Shown one piece after another: positions 34,404-46,702 of a DNA stretch of 64,000 nucleotides. Each line of letters opens with the position of its first letter. Within the stretch, counting starts at the first letter, position 1. A program made the translations under genes and the position numbers. The DNA comes from Mesotaenium endlicherianum (taxonomy: Eukaryota > Streptophyta > Zygnematophyceae > Zygnematales > Mesotaeniaceae): NCBI GenBank assembly GCA_009602735.1, contig WELA01001462.1, positions 505,914 through 569,913 of the forward strand, given 5' to 3'. The notes beneath the pieces were generated by a model, which was given only the letters and a program-made list of their open reading frames with translations, was not told the DNA's origin and did not search any database.

Positions 34404-35272
34404 ATGTCTATCTGCGTCATGGAATATGGTGAAGAATCTCTGCGAACGTTAGAAGGAATAAGTCTCCATTTGTGGATCAAATCATGCATTAGAGATTGTA
34501 ATGAAGACTTCAAGAGTATGCTAGAAATCATGGACAAAACTGTGAACGACCTACGGGCTTGTACTATGCGCATGCAGCGCTTTGTTGTGGCTTACAAGGA
34601 GCGTATAAAAGCTGATGAAATAATCACTCCACCACTTGTTATGAGAATTATTAGAACACACTTCTGGTTAGAAGAAGCAAGGGAGTACTGCAATACAATA
34701 CTTCACAGGTTGGACAAGGCTGTCAACATTCAAAGTAGCATGGCTGATGGTATGCGGGCACTACAGGCAGGAGCTAACAGTATTCTTGACGCAATCCTAG
34801 AGTACGAGTTTTTTTGTCTTGGGTGAGATATCTTGTGCACACCAGAGGCGAGAAATTGTAGGTTGGGGTGGATTGTTCTTAATATTTCCTCTGGTTAATT
34901 GTATTCCAAATTACTATGTTTCAGCTATTGTTACTTATTGCTGTTATCGAGACTCTTCACTAGGCTGCCAGTTTGGCTCGCAGTCTTATCCTGTTTGCTG
35001 AATGTGTTCATATTACTTGTTGTCCAGGTGCACATCCAGAATCCCGTACATCCTCAGGACTTGCAACGTCGGCAACTTTCCCTATTGCAGCTTCCCCCAG
35101 GTGGACAAGCACCGGTGGCACAGGACATAGTCCAAGCCCCTCAGCTATGTATGTGCAAGACATCAAAGCCAACTTTTTGCACAAGAAAATCATTGATTAG
35201 GACTTCCTCTCGATTTCCTGTGTAGGTGAACCCAGTAGATTAGGGAAGCGCAAAAAGTGATGGGTGAATAAA
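34404..35272 (+). CDS. Unrecognised host gene, probably two coding exons
   Basis: An acceptor TTTTTGCAG ends at 34278; the exon after it has a stop before the ATG at 34404, so 34279-34403 would be 5' untranslated. The ATG opens 140 codons of mainly helical, charged sequence (MSICVMEYGEESLRTLEG, MRIIRTHFWLEEAREYCN). A donor GG|GTGAGA lies at 34822/34823, just before the stop, and a good acceptor TTGTTGTCCAG ends at 35027, giving a 205-bp intron. All three frames of the next exon are open for 30 to 60 codons, so its frame is uncertain; by phase, the short frame ending near 35127 fits. AATAAA at 35267-35272 may be the poly(A) signal. I recognise no domain. The upstream part of the gene appears lost at the A3 junction. 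Confidence 0.4.
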
Positions 35273-35558
35273 AGCCTTGTAAATAGCAATATACTTAGCC
35301 CATCCTCTTCGTTTGTAACCACTACGTTGCTAGAAGAGGCGCACTTTGCATTCAACAAGGGTCAACTCTGTACTATTGTGGCACTGCTGTAACGGATATA
35401 CGGCTTGTTAAATGGTTGCCTACATGACACTTTGGCTCACTTGTTCCGATCTTCTTCACTGTTGATATGACCTTGCCTTCCATACAATATGTCTATGTCC
35501 TGGTTTCTTGTTGCTTGGAACAGGTCCTTCACCTTCAACAAGTACATACTAGAACAAT

Positions 35559-35801
35559 CTATTTGAAGTCCGTGACCTTAGGATATAATAAGTGAACTTT
35601 ATTTGAAAGACTAATCTGCAAGGCACTCTGCTTTTGAGTTGATTGTCGAGCGCATGATGGTGAAGCATCATTAATACCACTACCCCAAAAAGGGTCATTG
35701 CTGCGGAAACTCCACCTCACAGCACTGCCTAAGTAATATTTACCCAAGAGCAGCTCATGGACCTGTTCGCCCAATGTGGGCCCTAGTCCTACACCATTCA
35801 C
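35559..35801 (-). CDS. Possible last exon of F-box/LRR-like copy 1
   Basis: An open frame of 80 codons (starting NGVGLGPTLGEQVHELLLGK) with no recognised domain. Sequence at 35,760-36,000 is similar to 45,460-45,900, downstream of copy 2, so the tandem duplication spans it. Copy 1 has a donor at 42920 and copy 2 one at 46295 at the same place after MRRLLK, so a further exon is expected on this side. Candidate acceptors lie just right of 35801. If right, element C1 is in an intron. The plus-strand gene ending at 35272 is convergent with it. Confidence 0.35.
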   Translation of the reverse strand: MNGVGLGPTLGEQVHELLLGKYYLGSAVRWSFRSNDPFWGSGINDASPSCARQSTQKQSALQISLSNKVHLLYPKVTDFK

Positions 35802-36012
35802 TAGGATCTTAGTATGGTTGGTGGCCTCATATTACAATATTGAATATTTATGTGAATTATGTTTCAAGATGAGATAGAATATATCCGGATGTGATTGAAT
35901 TTGCAAAAGAAGTTCAAAGTAACATAGTAGTCACATCATGTGTCTTGTACTCACTCCACCTATTTGTAAGAAGTGTATTGCTTATTGAAGCAAGGACAAG
36001 TAACAGCAAGAC

Positions 36013-36517
36013 TGTAGTGATTTGAGTTATTTTATATATTAATTTGCATATATTTTAATATTTTCAAATATATTTGGAGTAGTATTATGTGGATTCAAGT
36101 GTGAATAGGTACTCTAGTGACTTGGTTCATGTCCTTTGAACCTTCTAAGGCATTTTCAAAGTTAGAGGAAAGACCTAGAAGAACTCCACGTGGCAAAAGT
36201 CAAATGTGCCATTTTTAGGTCAAAAGGACATGTGTACATTATTCTAGAAAGAGGTGGCAAGTTTTGGGATGTGTTGGGTGCCAACACATCAACATACACC
36301 TTCCTAGAAATTACTTATGTAGCAAGTATATAAACAAGAGCTAGAACATAGAAAGACATTCCAGAATCACTCTTGTACTTGCCAAAACCCAGAAATATAT
36401 TAACTTTCAAGAAGCCATCTCTCTTTCAAGAAGCTACCACTTGTATTCAAAGATCCTTGTCTTGAGTAGATAAAGTATTATATTCCACTAAGTACTTTAT
36501 CTATCTGTTTTACTACA
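36013..36517 (+). repeat. 5' LTR of C1
   Basis: 505 bp, TGTAGTGATTTGAG...GTTTTACTACA, with a TATA-like TATATAAA at 36327-36334. It contains the conserved middle segment ATGTGTTGGGTGCCAACACA, itself a near-palindrome. Confidence 0.95.
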
Positions 36518-36554
36518 GTGGTATCGGAGCTAGGCACTTTGGTAGCACAAGAAG

Positions 36555-37835
36555 ATGGCCGATCCTCAAGACCAACAGCAAGCTTTCGAAGGAAGCCCTT
36601 CCTCTCCAAGACACCCTCCTCCAGCGCCGATGGGAGAGCCCACTCAAGAAAATCTGCAACAACAAGAAGCACCACAAGGAGGAGCACACCCTCCTCCAGC
36701 GTCGATGGGAGAGCCTACTCAAGGAAATCTGCAACAACAAGAAGCACCACAAGGAGGAGCACCGTCAAATCCCGTGGCAGCCGCTATAGCAAAGTTGACC
36801 CCACCACAAGGAGTTCCCGCAAATGAGTGGGCAGCCTTCCTAATGACCGTCCACAATCAAGTGGGCTTGGCCACCTATGAAGCAACCGTGCAAGCGTCAA
36901 GAGAAGCTATGGCTTCCATGGTTGCCCCTGTTGCGAGCAATGCTCAAAATCCAGCCCCGGCTCAAGCGCCTCCACAAGAGCCAACGAGAGCAAGGAAACT
37001 CATCAAGCCCTGCAAACCCGACACTTTCAACCCCGGGAAAGGTGCCAACCTGAATTTATGGCTCTACCAAGTGGAGACGTACCTCGCGTTCCTTGAAGTA
37101 CCCGAGGAGGACTACGTTCCCTTTGCCGTTACCTTACTTAGAGGAGCAGCAACATCATGGTGGCGTAACTATCAAGCGGCTATATATCAAGCTATGGCGC
37201 ACCCCATGCTCGGCCAAGAGCCCCCACCATCATATGCAAGATGGGCAGATTTTCGTGAGGCCCTCAAGAAGCAATTCATGCCCATCAATGCGGAGAAGAT
37301 TGCCCGAGGAAAGCTCCACCATCTCAAGCAAACGACGTCCGTTCAAGAGTATACATCCAGATTTCACGCCCTCACTCTTGAGATCCCCAACATGTCTCTC
37401 GAGGAGAAGATTGACCGTTACATCTTTGGCCTCAAACCCAAGGTGGCAAAGGAAGTGGAGTTACGCGACTTGACGGACTTCTCAAAGATCATTGAAGTGG
37501 CCCAAAAGGTGGATACCTTGGATTTCAAGCACTCCGTGCCTTCATCTTCACGGGTACCGACGACGCGGGTGTACGCAGCCCCTTCCACATCCGAATCTGG
37601 ACCCACACCCATGGAAATCGGAGTTATTAAAAGGGACCCCGCGGCTGCCCGGAAGAGTGGAAGACCCTCCAATGACACTTATGATGCAAGAAACCAGCAA
37701 GGAGTGAAAGCAAGACTCTCCCCGGCTGAAAAAGAAGCTCTCATGACGGCTGGACTATGCTTCTATTGCAAGGAAAAGGGCCATCGTGCACTTTCATGCC
37801 CCAAAAAGTTGTCAAAAAACGGACAGCGCCGGTAG
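36555..37835 (+). CDS. Gag of C1
   Basis: A 426-residue frame starting [13 protein letters not shown] 37 bp after the LTR. The N-terminus has a 25-residue tandem repeat ([19 protein letters not shown] then [19 protein letters not shown]; 75-bp DNA repeat at about 36621-36770). The capsid-like retrotransposon gag domain is at about residues 150-290 ([44 protein letters not shown]). A CCHC zinc knuckle [14 protein letters not shown] is near the C-terminus. Gag would build the particle and bind the RNA. It is nearly identical to the C2 gag. The last 79 bp overlap the pol frame. Confidence 0.92.
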   Translation: MADPQDQQQAFEGSPSSPRHPPPAPMGEPTQENLQQQEAPQGGAHPPPASMGEPTQGNLQQQEAPQGGAPSNPVAAAIAKLTPPQGVPANEWAAFLMTVHNQVGLATYEATVQASREAMASMVAPVASNAQNPAPAQAPPQEPTRARKLIKPCKPDTFNPGKGANLNLWLYQVETYLAFLEVPEEDYVPFAVTLLRGAATSWWRNYQAAIYQAMAHPMLGQEPPPSYARWADFREALKKQFMPINAEKIARGKLHHLKQTTSVQEYTSRFHALTLEIPNMSLEEKIDRYIFGLKPKVAKEVELRDLTDFSKIIEVAQKVDTLDFKHSVPSSSRVPTTRVYAAPSTSESGPTPMEIGVIKRDPAAARKSGRPSNDTYDARNQQGVKARLSPAEKEALMTAGLCFYCKEKGHRALSCPKKLSKNGQRR

Positions 37836-40800
37836 GCCAGGAGCCTACCACCCCAAGACCCACTTCACGAGAAGGCAACACGCCAAGTGAGGTGGAGACC
37901 CCCGTTGAAGACGACGTTCCAGCCCCAATGAGTTTGAGAGGTTACCTTGGAGGAGAGAAGGTCCACATCTTGGTGGATAGCGGAGCTCAAGGCAACTTCA
38001 TTGCTGCAGATTTTGCCACCAAGCACGGTATTACTATGCGAACTCTTGACCACGACGAGGAGATTATGATGCCCGATGGATTCTCCTATACTACCCCTTC
38101 CAAGAAGACGTACCCCTTGGCACTCTCTATCAAGTCCTTCAAGGATAGAGTAGTGTTCTCCCCCATGCAATTGGGCAAGTACGACGTCATCCTAGGGACG
38201 CCTTGGTTGACCAAGCACAACCCCCAAGTTGATTGGAGGACCGGTACTATCAAGATCAAGAATGACATCACTTCAAGAATCTGTATTTTGCGCGCAATCC
38301 AGAATATCCAGACCCAAGACATCCAGAAGCCGGCACACGAGATACTATTGTCCGCCCTCCAACTCAAGAGACTTGTGAGGAAGGGACACGAGCTTCTTTT
38401 GGCCTTGATCACGCCAAAAGACATCAAGAAAGACATCGAGAGTCAAGAAGGCAGCCCCGTTCCCAAGGAGATACAAGAAGTCTTTGAGGACTACAAAGAA
38501 GTGTTCTCCCCGGAATTGCCCAAGGGCCTACCCCCCAAAAGATTCGTAGACCACAAGATAGAGTTGGAGCCCGGAAGCAAGCCCATCTCTCGGCCTACGT
38601 TCAAAATGTCATACACGGAGCTAGACGAAGTCAAGAAGCAAATCAAGGAGCTACTGGAGCATGGCTTCATTCGACCTAGCAAGTCGCCATTTGGAGCCCC
38701 GGTGCTATTTGTCAAGAAGAAAGATGGTACCTTGAGGATGTGTGTGGACTATCGCGCCCTCAACAAGATCACCATCAAGAATCGATACCCGCTGCCGCGC
38801 ATGGATGAGCTCATGGACCGGCTGGTTGGAGCCAAGTACTTCACGAAGATTGACTTACGGAGCGGCTACCACCAGATTCGCATCGCAGAACCGGACATAG
38901 AGAAGACGGCATTCAGGACAAGATATGGACATTTTGAGTTCATGGTCCTGCCATTTGGACTCACCAACGCGCCAGCAACTTTCATGACTATGATGAACAC
39001 CATATTTCAGCCCATGTTGGACAGATTTGTGGTGGTATTCATCGATGACATCCTTATCTACAGCAAGACCCTTGAAGAGCATGCGAGACACTTGAAAGAA
39101 GTCCTTGAAGTATTGAAGCAAAACAAGCTATTTGCGAAGGAGTCAAAGTGCGAGTTTGCCAAACAAGAAGTGGAGTTCCTAGGTCTCCACGTGACAGCTG
39201 ATGGCATCAAGATGGACCCCAAGAAGGCCACGGTGGTGAAGGAATGGCCAACCCCCACGACCAAGAAAGAACTCCAATCATTCTTGGGATTTGCCAATTG
39301 GTACAGGAGATTCATCCAGAGCTTCTCGCACATAGCAGCCCCTCTCACGGATCTACAAAAGAAAGACAAGTCATATATTTGGACCAAGAAAGAGGAGGAA
39401 GCATTCCAACAACTGAAACAAAGATTGACGACATCCCCCGTGCTCACACTCCCAAATCCAAACCCAGATTGGCCCTTCCACGTCATCACCGATGCATCTT
39501 CCTATGCAATAGGAGCAATCTTGCTTCAAGACCAAGGCAAGGGACTGCAGCNTACAGCCCATTGCCTACGAGTCAAGGAAGCTAAATCCGGCCGAGCAAA
39601 ATTATACAACCACGGAGCGAGAGGCATTGGCGATTGTACATGCCTTGAAGGTTTGGCGCTGCTACGTTGAAGGACGCAAGGTGCTGATCACTACGGACCA
39701 CGAATCGTTTAAGCACCTCCAGACGCAACCGTATCTCTCAAGGAGACAAGCAAGATGGAGCGGATACTTGCAACAATACAACATCACGGTTCAGTACTAG
39801 CCAGGCAAGACAAACACGGCTGACTCTTTCTCAAGACTGCAATTGAACGCAGTGATGGCATCCCTGAAGACAGATCTCGAAGCTCGATTTTCAGCCGCCT
39901 ATGAAAGAGACCTTACTACAAGAACGGAGAAGCAGCCTTGGACCCATACAAGAAGCAAGAAGGCAATTATTGGGTGAGGCAAGACACGGGCCAGAGATGT
40001 GTTCCTAATGACTTAGACCTCCGGCTCTTGATTCTACGAGAAGCACACGACAACCCTCTTGGAGAAAACTTTGGAATCCTAAAGACCACGGGCTTTCTAA
40101 CCAGGATTTATTGCTGGCCAGGCATGTCTATGCAAGTCAAGGAATACTGCAGGAGCTGTGACACATGCCAAAGAATCAAGCCATTATCGCAAAAGGCGGG
40201 AGGACTCCTCAAGCCACTACCAATCCCCGAAAGACAATGGACGGACATCTCTATGGACCTTATTGTGGACCTGCCCGTGACACCTCGAGGCCATAATGCA
40301 ATACTCACGGTGGTGGACAAACTTACCAAGATGGCTCATTTTATTCCTATGACGACTAAGGCTACAGCACCACAACTTGCAAGACTCATCTTTGACAACA
40401 TCTTCCGACTCCATGGACTCCCATCAAGAATTGTGTCGGATAGAGATCGAAGATTCACAAGCCATTTCTGGAAAAATCTCTTCAAGAACTTGGGTACATC
40501 GCTGGATATATCTACTGCCTACCACCCTCAATCAGATGGGCAAACCGAGCGTATGAATCGTACCCTAAAGACCTCTCTAAAGGCCTACGTGTTTATCCTG
40601 GAGCAAGACTGGGACATGTACTTGACCCCTTTGGGGTTTGCCTACAACAACACTGCGCAAGCCTCAACCCAAGAGTCCCCATTCTTCCTCAACTATGGCT
40701 TCCATCCGACCACGCCACTGAGCTTCACGGCAGGCCATGATGAAGTATCTGCAGCCACAAATTTTATGGAGACATTAGAAGCAGCCCTTACAGTAGCGAA

Positions 40801-41428
40801 GAAAGCTTTACAACACACGCAAGATGCTCAAGCAAGAGTGGCGAACAGATCCAGAAGAGAAATTACGTACAGAGTGGGTGACTTCGTGTTACTATCATCC
40901 AAGAATATTTCCCTGAGCAACAGCCTTGCCGGCAGCAAGTTCTCTCCCAAGTATTTGGGACCCTTCAAGATTATCCAGCAAGTCAACCCCGTTGCTTTCA
41001 AGCTAGAACTTCCCCAGACTATGCACATCGACCCCGTATTCCATGCTTCCCTCTTCAAGCCATATGTGCAACCCGACAACAAGTTCCCAGGACGTGTGAC
41101 AACCCCACCAGCCCTAAGAGTAGTGGATGATCATTTGGAGTACAAAGTGGAAGACATAGTGGCTATGAGAAATTTCAGGAGACAGCAGCAATACTTGATC
41201 AAGTGGAAAGGATATCCAGATTCGGAGAATAGTTGGGTGGCGGCGCACTACCTTGACAAAGTTCAGAGAAAGTTGAAGCGCTTCCATGCCGCCAACCCCC
41301 ATCTTGGACCAGCCCCAAGTCTCTCTACTAGAAGCCCGAAGACTTCAGGGAGGCAGCCTGTCACCATCAAGAAGCAGCAGAAGACCCCTTGGAGGCAGCC
41401 TGCAAGAACAAGAAAGAGGAAAAATTGA
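37757..41428 (+). pseudogene. Pol of C1: protease, RT, RNase H, integrase, chromodomain (broken)
   Basis: Protease with [19 protein letters not shown]; reverse transcriptase with [35 protein letters not shown] and [13 protein letters not shown]; RNase H with [18 protein letters not shown]; integrase zinc finger ([25 protein letters not shown]) and core ([42 protein letters not shown]); then a chromodomain [15 protein letters not shown] near the end. The domain order identifies a chromovirus. It matches C2 closely but is interrupted. Confidence 0.93.
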
Positions 41429-42063
41429 CATCAGACACTCTTCTCTTCTCGCAGTTTCTGGACNTCTCTTCTCGCAATTTCTGGACAGAATACTAAAACT
41501 GCTACTGGTGATAGGTCTTTGCAAAATAAATTCTGAAAATTTATTTGAATGTATTCCATGAGTAGCCAATCATTTAGAGTCCAAGTTTGCTCAATTTGGA
41601 GCATTGGTGAGAGAGATATGATGCTCCAAGTAAAAGGGGGTCAGGCTGCTGGCATTGGTAGGGCAAAATATGCCTTCTGACATTGTGCCCTCCCCTGAAC
41701 TTGGAATGCTTTGAAACTCAAGACTCTGGTAGAACATCTTACAACGCCCAGTTTGAGACTTAGTTTGCAGAATTTGAAAAAGCATAGAAGGAGTTATCAT
41801 TTTCAGAAGTTTCTGCACAGATGTGGAGGAGTGCCTACTCTCTCAGCTCTCAACGACACTGCAAAGATTAGATTGCTCTCAAATTTGGTGCCCCGGTAAA
41901 GTTCTCCAATGCAGTCCGTTTGGCACTCGATTTTTTAGATTTGAAGCAGTTTCGTGGACGCTATGAATTTTTGAATTCGTGGCAGATTCTGGGCCAATTT
42001 GTACAATTTTCTTTATCATTAAGGAGTAGGCTAGCCAATAAGGTCACACCACCTACGACCTTG

Positions 42064-42192
42064 CCTAGTCTACCTTACATATGTAGCACCTGACTTGGCG
42101 CCTTGGACTACTCCTCTTCACATGTGTGGCATCTGCCTTGAAGCTGTTGACTAGTCTGCTCCACATGTGTAAGACCTTACTTGACGCGCCGA
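42064..42192 (+). repeat. Three 43-bp tandem units near the 3' end of C1
   Basis: Units at 42064-42106, 42107-42149 and 42150-42192 share ACTAGTCT....ACATGTGT and CTTG.CGC. They lie just upstream of the purine tract. C2 has the same three units at about 57919-58048. Each has a CACATGTG-type E-box/G-box-like palindrome. Confidence 0.65.
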
Positions 42193-42220
42193 GACGTCGC
42201 TTTTTTTGTCGGGGGGGTGA

Positions 42221-42724
42221 TGTAGTGATTTGAGTTGTTTATATATTAGTTTGCATATATTTTAATGTTTTCAAATATATTTGGAGTAGTATTGTGTGGA
42301 ATTCAAGTGTGAATAGGTACTCTAGTGACTTGGTTCATGTCCTTTGAACCTTCTAAGGCATTTTCAAAGTTAGAGAAAAGATCTAGAAGAACTCCACGTG
42401 GCAAAAGTCAAATGTGCCATTTTTAGGTCAAATGATATGTGTACATTATTCTAGAAAGAGGTGGCAAGTTTTGGGATGTGTTGGGTGCCAACACATCAAC
42501 ATACATCTTCCTAGAAATTACTTATGTAGCAAGTATATAAACAAGAGCTAGAACATAGAAAGACATTTCAGAATCACTCTTGTACTTGCCAAAATCCAAA
42601 ATCATATTAACTCTCAAGAAGCCATCTCTCTTTCAAGAAGCTACCACTTGTGTTCAAAGATCCTTGTCTTGAATAGATAAATTATTATATTCCACTAAGT
42701 ACTTTATCTATCTGTTTTACTACA
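42221..42724 (+). repeat. 3' LTR of C1
   Basis: 504 bp, same ends as the 5' LTR, followed by the target duplication AAGAC. Confidence 0.95.
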
Positions 42725-42899
42725 AAGACACACGATAGCAATTAGAAGGATATCATATAAGCAAGTGTACCTTTTACACATTATTGGGGAATGTGCTTCA
42801 ATGTCTTTTTCAGCAAGAAGACATACTAAGTCATAATCTTCGCATATATTTTTATCCGGCCTATTCTGCATTGCTGTATCCTCTCTCTACGTATCAAGA

Positions 42900-45090
42900 C
42901 ATTATCGCTATATCACCTACTTGCAAAAACCACTTGAGTAGCCTACGCATGGTTTCTGGCTGCACATTGAGGCACGTAGGCGCGCCCCTAAATGTGCCCA
43001 TTTTGTGAGCGTAAGCAAAGCTGTACACTTTGCAGTAATCGCTCTGAACTTCCTAGCGTTGATAAATTTCACTCCATACCAATTGTGACCTGGCCAGTCA
43101 CGCACATGATGTAGTGGGCGAAAACTGCCGGCTAGGTGGTGGCTGCAGGTGCAGTAGATGGTCACTGCTGGGTGGCCACGAAGGTCTGCAAGCCCTCCTA
43201 TGAACCTGAGCAGTGGTCAGTTGGCAATCACCAAAGTCTCCAGTGATTGAGCCCAAGGTCCATGCAAGAACAGAGTTGGGCATTTCGCTGGACTGTCTGC
43301 GTTGTATAGCCAGTCATCATGCAAGTGCTTCATCGCCTCCAAGAACCACAATTTTGGCCACACAGTCGCACCTCCCGAGGTCAAGCAAAGAGTGCTTGCA
43401 TTAGAAGTAGATTCAGAGAATTCAAAGCCGACACGTTGTGCTGTCAGTGAAATTGCCTCCACGCTATTCAAGCAATTCTTCATTCCACAAATGGAGAGGC
43501 CCCTGAGAGGCAGAGTCCTGAGGGTTTTTGGCAGACCTAGGGGCAGTGGTGGGCAAGGGTCCCCGCGACCCAGACGGCCTGGCTGCCGTTGTACCTCCAG
43601 CGTTGTGAGATTTGTTGTCCTTGCCAACAACTTCAACTCCCCAACCAAATCAGCCTGCGAGTCACACATCCACGGTGGGTTGTGAATTTGGAGAGACAAG
43701 ACATAGTACACACGTTTCAGAATAAATGCATGTGGCTGCCCTTTCGTTGTGCTATGAAGGCGTACAAGATAATAGTAATAGGGAAGATGCATACCTCGTT
43801 GCATGTAAGAATCAGCTCCTTCATTATTGACATGGACTGCGAAGTGGCCAACACACTGGATGGCTCGACCCTGCTTGGAGTTACATTCAGAGCAACAAGA
43901 GTGGAGCACCTGGCCAGCCACTCAGGAGCAAAAGCCCACGCCCATTCTGCCGGAAAGGCAAGAGCAAACGCTTGCAATCGTGGTAAATGCATGATGGTTG
44001 GGCTGATTCAAAGCTCCCGCCCTACACACGGTCCACTTCCAGCTCTTCTTATGTGTCTGCAAGCCAAAGTCCATGCTCTTGAGGTATGACAGCTCCCTCA
44101 TGGAGCCAACATACTCTGCGTAACCCTCGGTATCAGATATGCATGCTTTGTCGTAAACGATGCTGAGGTGGCGCACGTTCTTCTTCCTCCTCACAAACTC
44201 CGCCAGGTGCTGCATGATTACTGCACATTCCTCCACAATGAAAGTAAAGGACAAGATCTAGGGATACCAGTTCCCCAGCCTTCCCAGGAAGTTGGCATTA
44301 TCTGTGCCGCACCTGAGGTGTATCCAAACATTTGTCACGTTCTTCAGCTTGCCCAGTCCTTGGACAACTTTCTCCCACTCGCTATTCACGTAGTAGGAGG
44401 CAACCTTTTTGCTGCTGTTGAGGACCAAAGTGTGCCACCCCTTGTAGACTCTCATTACATCCCTCAAGCTGCTTTTTTTGTATATCTCTTCGTGGTTTCT
44501 CCAATCTAGCTCCCGTGCACCTTCAAGCACAATGTCCTGCATCATCTCCGCGCCTAGGTGGGAGATGTGCGCGCCCTTCTTTTGTCTCTCTTCATCTTGG
44601 ATGTAAACTTCTGAAACTTGGTGTTCTCTGTGACCATATATGAAGTCACCCTCACTGCCACACAATGTGCACTCAATTTGGATTATTCTCCCTTTATCTG
44701 GTATGCTGTGTTATTGCGCTGGATCTAAGCACACCGCACACAAGCAATTAGAGGCAATGGAGGGGAATAATATAAGAGAACACACCTCCAGCCACTCTCA
44801 TCCAGTTGTGGATTTGGCACTCCCACTTGGTCAGATTTCCTGGCAAGGCTGTGGAGATTGTGAAAGAAACACTTTAAAGAAGCCTTTTAAACTTAACCCA
44901 TTCAAGGTTTAACTTTATTGTTGAAGCTCACTTGATCCATTGCGTATGCGCGCACGTTGCAGGTTGGCGCTTCAACTCCAGGTGCATGTGGATCTTCTCA
45001 AATATGGCGGACCTCTTTGAAAACAAAGTGCGCACGCTACCGTGCTGTGTACAAGGAGCGTTGAAGCCAAAAGGTGAACGAGAAAAGTCC
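42900..45090 (-). repeat. Tandem segmental duplication, unit 1 (right part)
   Basis: This block is similar throughout to 46290-50020, including the gene, the region upstream of it (GCTGTGTTAT, AGAGAACACACCTCCA and so on) and flanking non-coding DNA. The left part of the unit lies beyond C1, at about 35560-36012. Without the inserted elements each unit is about 2.7-3.2 kb. Confidence 0.75.
42921..44665 (-). pseudogene. F-box/LRR-like host gene, copy 1 (decayed)
   Basis: First exon 44665-43795: N-terminal segment resembling the second half of an F-box (SSLRDVMRVYKGWHTLVLNS), then leucine-rich repeat-like lines (KNVTNVWIHLRC, VRHLSIVYDKACISD, LVALNVTPSRVEPS, MKELILTCNE). Intron 43794-43655 with donor GAG|GTATGC and acceptor CTCGCAG, phase 0. 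Second exon 43654-42921 continues LRR-like (TTNLTTLEVQ, QSLETLVIAN) and ends at donor CAA|GTAGGT. F-box/LRR proteins pick substrates for SCF ubiquitin ligases. Defects: in-frame TAG at 44258-44260, a frame change near 44040, TGA at 43217-43219 where copy 2 has Cys, and a frame change near 43020. No known family was identified with certainty. Confidence 0.6.
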
Positions 45091-46290
45091 TAAATGATAA
45101 TATTGTTGTGCTCATGGGGTGCTAACTGGCTGACACATTTTTGATTCTTTGATAGTTTTCGCAGGAATTGCAAGGCGGGCGGATGTAAACTGTATTCATT
45201 ACAGCTGAATGTTTCAAAAATTTCAAATAGTTAGTAATCAATGCGCAGCCGAAAAATGGCCGCAACGAACGCCCGAATTCTAAAGGGCTGTATCACACCA
45301 TGCCTTTGCCCCTTACGACCAAGTACAGTCATTATTTGTACAACTGTTGGGTTCACACGCTCTAATGTCACGAAAGGCGTGCATGTGCTGATGTCAACGC
45401 CCAATACAACGCTTGGCACTGCAAATGCATTTATCGGTGCTGTTTTTAATCATTTTTAAATCCAAATTCAGGTCCTAGACCTGTTCGTCCACTGTGACCC
45501 AAGTCCTCCACCATTCGATTGCGTCATAACTTTGTTGGTCGCCTTACTTTACAATATATATGTATATATATATGTAACATTATGTTAAGATACCATATAA
45601 TCAAGCTTCATTGTGCAACCAAATGCTGAAATTGCTGTGCTATTGACTTGCATTATTATTCACACACGGCTTCCTGTTATTTACAAATTACGAATGTGAC
45701 CCCTCCCCCGTGTGTCCAAACTTCAGCAAATATCATGATTGAATTTGGAAAAAAACTAGAGAGTAGCATAGTAGTGAGATCATGTGCTGTTACCTTGTAA
45801 TTATTTAATGTATTCGTACTTATTTAAAAAAACTGAGATTATCCTCTACTACACTGTAAGTAATAGCGCAGTACTTCAATTCATATAAATAGGTTACTTG
45901 TTTGACTTTTAATGCAGCATGTAGCACACCATAAATGTTCACTATGGCCTATGAGTTTTTAGTAAACGACAATATAGTTTCTTATTAAACCAAGTAATTG
46001 TAACAGCAACATACAGCATAGGCTATAGCAATATAGTACAGAAGCAAGTATAGGTACTACACACTTATGCACCATTTTACTTCAAAGATTTTCTCATTCA
46101 CAAGTCTAAGTCATAAGTTATTCGTATGTGCTATAGGACCGCTTTTGAGTTGTAACGGTATATTTGTGGGCCATCTCTATAGGCTGCAGATTGTCTCGTT
46201 ATATGATGCTCTTCATTCGGCTCATTCCGAATTGGTGTCTCCTCTAATTCTGTAGCAAGTAAGTCTCGTTTTATTACCTACTATGAGAAA
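45091..46290. other. AT-rich spacer between the gene copies
   Basis: No convincing gene. Bases 45460-45900 correspond to 35760-36000 and 45990-46130 to sequence on both sides of C1, so this is the distal part of duplication unit 2 and would hold the decayed last exon of copy 2. A short TA-rich run (about 45556-45580) is present. A 62-codon frame at 45231-45419 is not recognisable. Confidence 0.5.
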
Positions 46291-46702
46291 CTCACTTCAG
46301 TAGCCTACGCATGCTTTCTGGCTCCACATTAAGGCAATGCGGGTTACCTCCTTCAAATGCGCCATCTTTGAAAGCTTTGAACGAGCTGTACACGCAGCAA
46401 GATTCGTCCGCGTACCTCTGAGCGTCGACAAATTTCTCTGTATGCCAGTTGGTACCTAGCCAGTCACGCATCCACTCAACTGGACAAAAACTTCCAGCGT
46501 TACTCCAGTTGCAGGTGCAGTAGATGGTCATTGCTGGATGGCTACAAAGGTCTGCCAGCCCTTGTATGAACCTCACCAGTCGACAGTTGCCCACCACTAA
46601 AGTCCCTAGTGATTGAGCCCAGGCCCCATTCAAGGGCAGAGGTGGGCAATCAACCAAATTGTCTGCGTTAAACAGCCAGTCAACATGCAAGTAGTTCACC
46701 GC

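Larger units (their letters stand above)
36013..42724 (+). mobile_element. C1: full-length Ty3/gypsy chromovirus, family C, broken in pol
   Basis: 6712 bp with LTRs at 36013-36517 and 42221-42724 and a perfect target duplication AAGAC (36008-36012, 42725-42729). Primer site TGGTATCGGAGC at 36519-36530; purine tract GGGGGGG just before 42221. Gag (36555-37835) overlaps pol (from 37757) in another frame. LTRs differ at about 20 positions by eye (about 4 percent), so it is older than C2. Pol has about two or three breaks, and two single N characters mark assembly joints. It lies in the first unit of the tandem duplication. Confidence 0.95.
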
